Assembly: GCF_001687365.1 (NCBI RefSeq)
Contig: NZ_LGLV01000012.1
Span: 186,001-250,000, forward strand
Reading direction: 5' to 3'
Source: Pararhizobium polonicum
GTDB taxonomy: Bacteria; Pseudomonadota; Alphaproteobacteria; Rhizobiales; Rhizobiaceae
Length of the DNA: 64,000 bases
Within the stretch, counting starts at the first letter, position 1. Each line of letters begins with the position of its first letter. A program made the translations under genes and the position numbers. Shown here piece after piece: positions 63,356-64,000 of the stretch. The notes under the pieces were generated by a model. That model was given only the letters and a program-made list of their open reading frames with translations. It searched no databases and was not told the origin of the DNA.

Positions 63356-64000
63356 CTATTCGGCGGCCTCCGCCAGTTGCAGGGCTTCGGCATGTTCCAG
63401 CTCGCGGTGCAGGCGCCGCTCCTCGTCGACCTGCGGCTTGGTAAAGCGGGCAATGACCAGATAGGCGACCGGCGTCAGATAGAGCGTGACGACGGTGGCA
63501 AGCCCGAGGCCGCCGACCAGCACGCCGCCGAGCGCAACCCGCGCCTCGGCCCCGGCACCGCTTGCCAGCACCAGCGGCACGGCGCCGACGATGGTGGCGA
63601 TCATCGTCATCATCACCGGCCGCAGCCGGATATTCGCCGCGTTCTCGATGGCCGAGCGCAGGTCGTCGCCACGGTCGCGCAGCTGGTTGGCGAATTCGAC
63701 GATCAGGATGCCGTTCTTGGCCATGATGCCGACCAGAAGCACCAGGCCGATCTGGCTGTAGATATTCAGCGTATTGCCGGTCAGGAGCATGGCGAAGACG
63801 GCGCAGGCAAGCCCCAGCGGCACGGTCGACATGATGATCAGGCCGCTGATCAGGCTCTCGAACTGCGCGGCCAGCACCAGGAAGATGATGACGAGGGCAA
63901 AGCCGAAGGTGATGAACAGGCCATTGGCGTTTTCATTCAGCGTGGCGGCCTCCGCCAGGGGCACGACCCGCGAGCCCGGCGGCAGGAGCGGCGCGGCCAT
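63356..64000 (-). CDS. RND efflux pump inner-membrane subunit (AcrB-like, partial)
   Basis: C-terminal 214 residues; the rest lies beyond the right edge. The segment ENANGLFITFGFALVIIFLVLAAQFESLISGLIIMSTVPLGLACAV and ILLVGIMAKNGILIVEFANQLRDRG, with RLRPVMMTMIATIVGAVPLVLASGAGAEAR, is typical of AcrB/MexB-type drug exporters. Transmembrane helices 8-12 are seen. Substrate class cannot be told. Confidence 0.9.
   Translation of the reverse strand: MAAPLLPPGSRVVPLAEAATLNENANGLFITFGFALVIIFLVLAAQFESLISGLIIMSTVPLGLACAVFAMLLTGNTLNIYSQIGLVLLVGIMAKNGILIVEFANQLRDRGDDLRSAIENAANIRLRPVMMTMIATIVGAVPLVLASGAGAEARVALGGVLVGGLGLATVVTLYLTPVAYLVIARFTKPQVDEERRLHRELEHAEALQLAEAAE

Overview
This window is chromosomal DNA of an alphaproteobacterium of the Rhizobiales, most likely Rhizobiaceae (Rhizobium/Agrobacterium/Neorhizobium type). 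The grounds are high-GC dense coding, choX-type choline uptake next to betI, a permuted two-piece tmRNA with tag ANDNYAEARLAA beside sspB, the hflK-hflC-degP block, an AsmA protein, DUF2853 and DUF4169 proteins, and many small regulator/enzyme pairs. No rRNA, tRNA, CRISPR array, IS element or prophage was seen. About 75 protein genes, one tmRNA, one pseudogene and a set of regulatory sites are annotated.

Layout. 0-7.4 kb: Fbp-type ABC importer (cut by the left edge), a CASTOR/POLLUX-like ion channel, an aldo/keto reductase and a PIN toxin/antitoxin pair. 7.4-15.2 kb: RocB-like M20 peptidase, OpgB-like phosphoglycerol transferase, PLP aminotransferase, then betI divergent from choX and a zinc alcohol dehydrogenase. 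15.1-24.8 kb: a 33-codon membrane protein, ilvC, a TetR pair, three small exported proteins, LysR/SDR, NDH-2, Lrp/amino-acid racemase and a MarR-GNAT fusion. 24.7-35.7 kb: FAD monooxygenase/HxlR/SDR, pdxJ, a membrane-anchored winged-helix-like protein, a MerR-LuxR hybrid, a RecD-like helicase, an AbrB-family membrane protein and an ECF sigma/anti-sigma operon. 35.8-41 kb: cobalt-type nitrile hydratase operon with a LysE exporter, SDR-DoxX/DUF2269 and a second aldo/keto reductase. 41-50 kb: ilvIH preceded by an attenuator, herA, miaA/serB/GNAT and degP. 50-56 kb: a broken DUF2065 gene, hflC, hflK, folA, GST, a TIR-like effector and thyA. 56-64 kb: tmRNA, sspB, DUF4169, RHH protein, AsmA, D-lactate-type dehydrogenase and the end of an RND pump.

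Functional threads. Branched-chain amino acid synthesis (ilvC, ilvI, ilvH) is present, and the ilvIH operon carries a leader peptide reading MKKIAAILVVGRRMGRMV followed by nested hairpins and a terminator. Ribosome rescue and proteolysis are linked: the tmRNA gene lies about 170 bases upstream of sspB, the ClpXP adaptor for its tag. Membrane quality control (hflKC, degP) is intact, but the DUF2065 gene normally found with it is interrupted by a 50-base palindrome.

The main novelty candidates are the TIR-like (PF10137-type) NAD-hydrolase-family protein translationally coupled to thyA, the leaderless ilv attenuator, the palindrome in the DUF2065 gene, and a 7-7-7 inverted repeat shared by the aminotransferase promoter and the LysE/nitrile hydratase promoter. 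Each rests on sequence inspection only; no database search was run.
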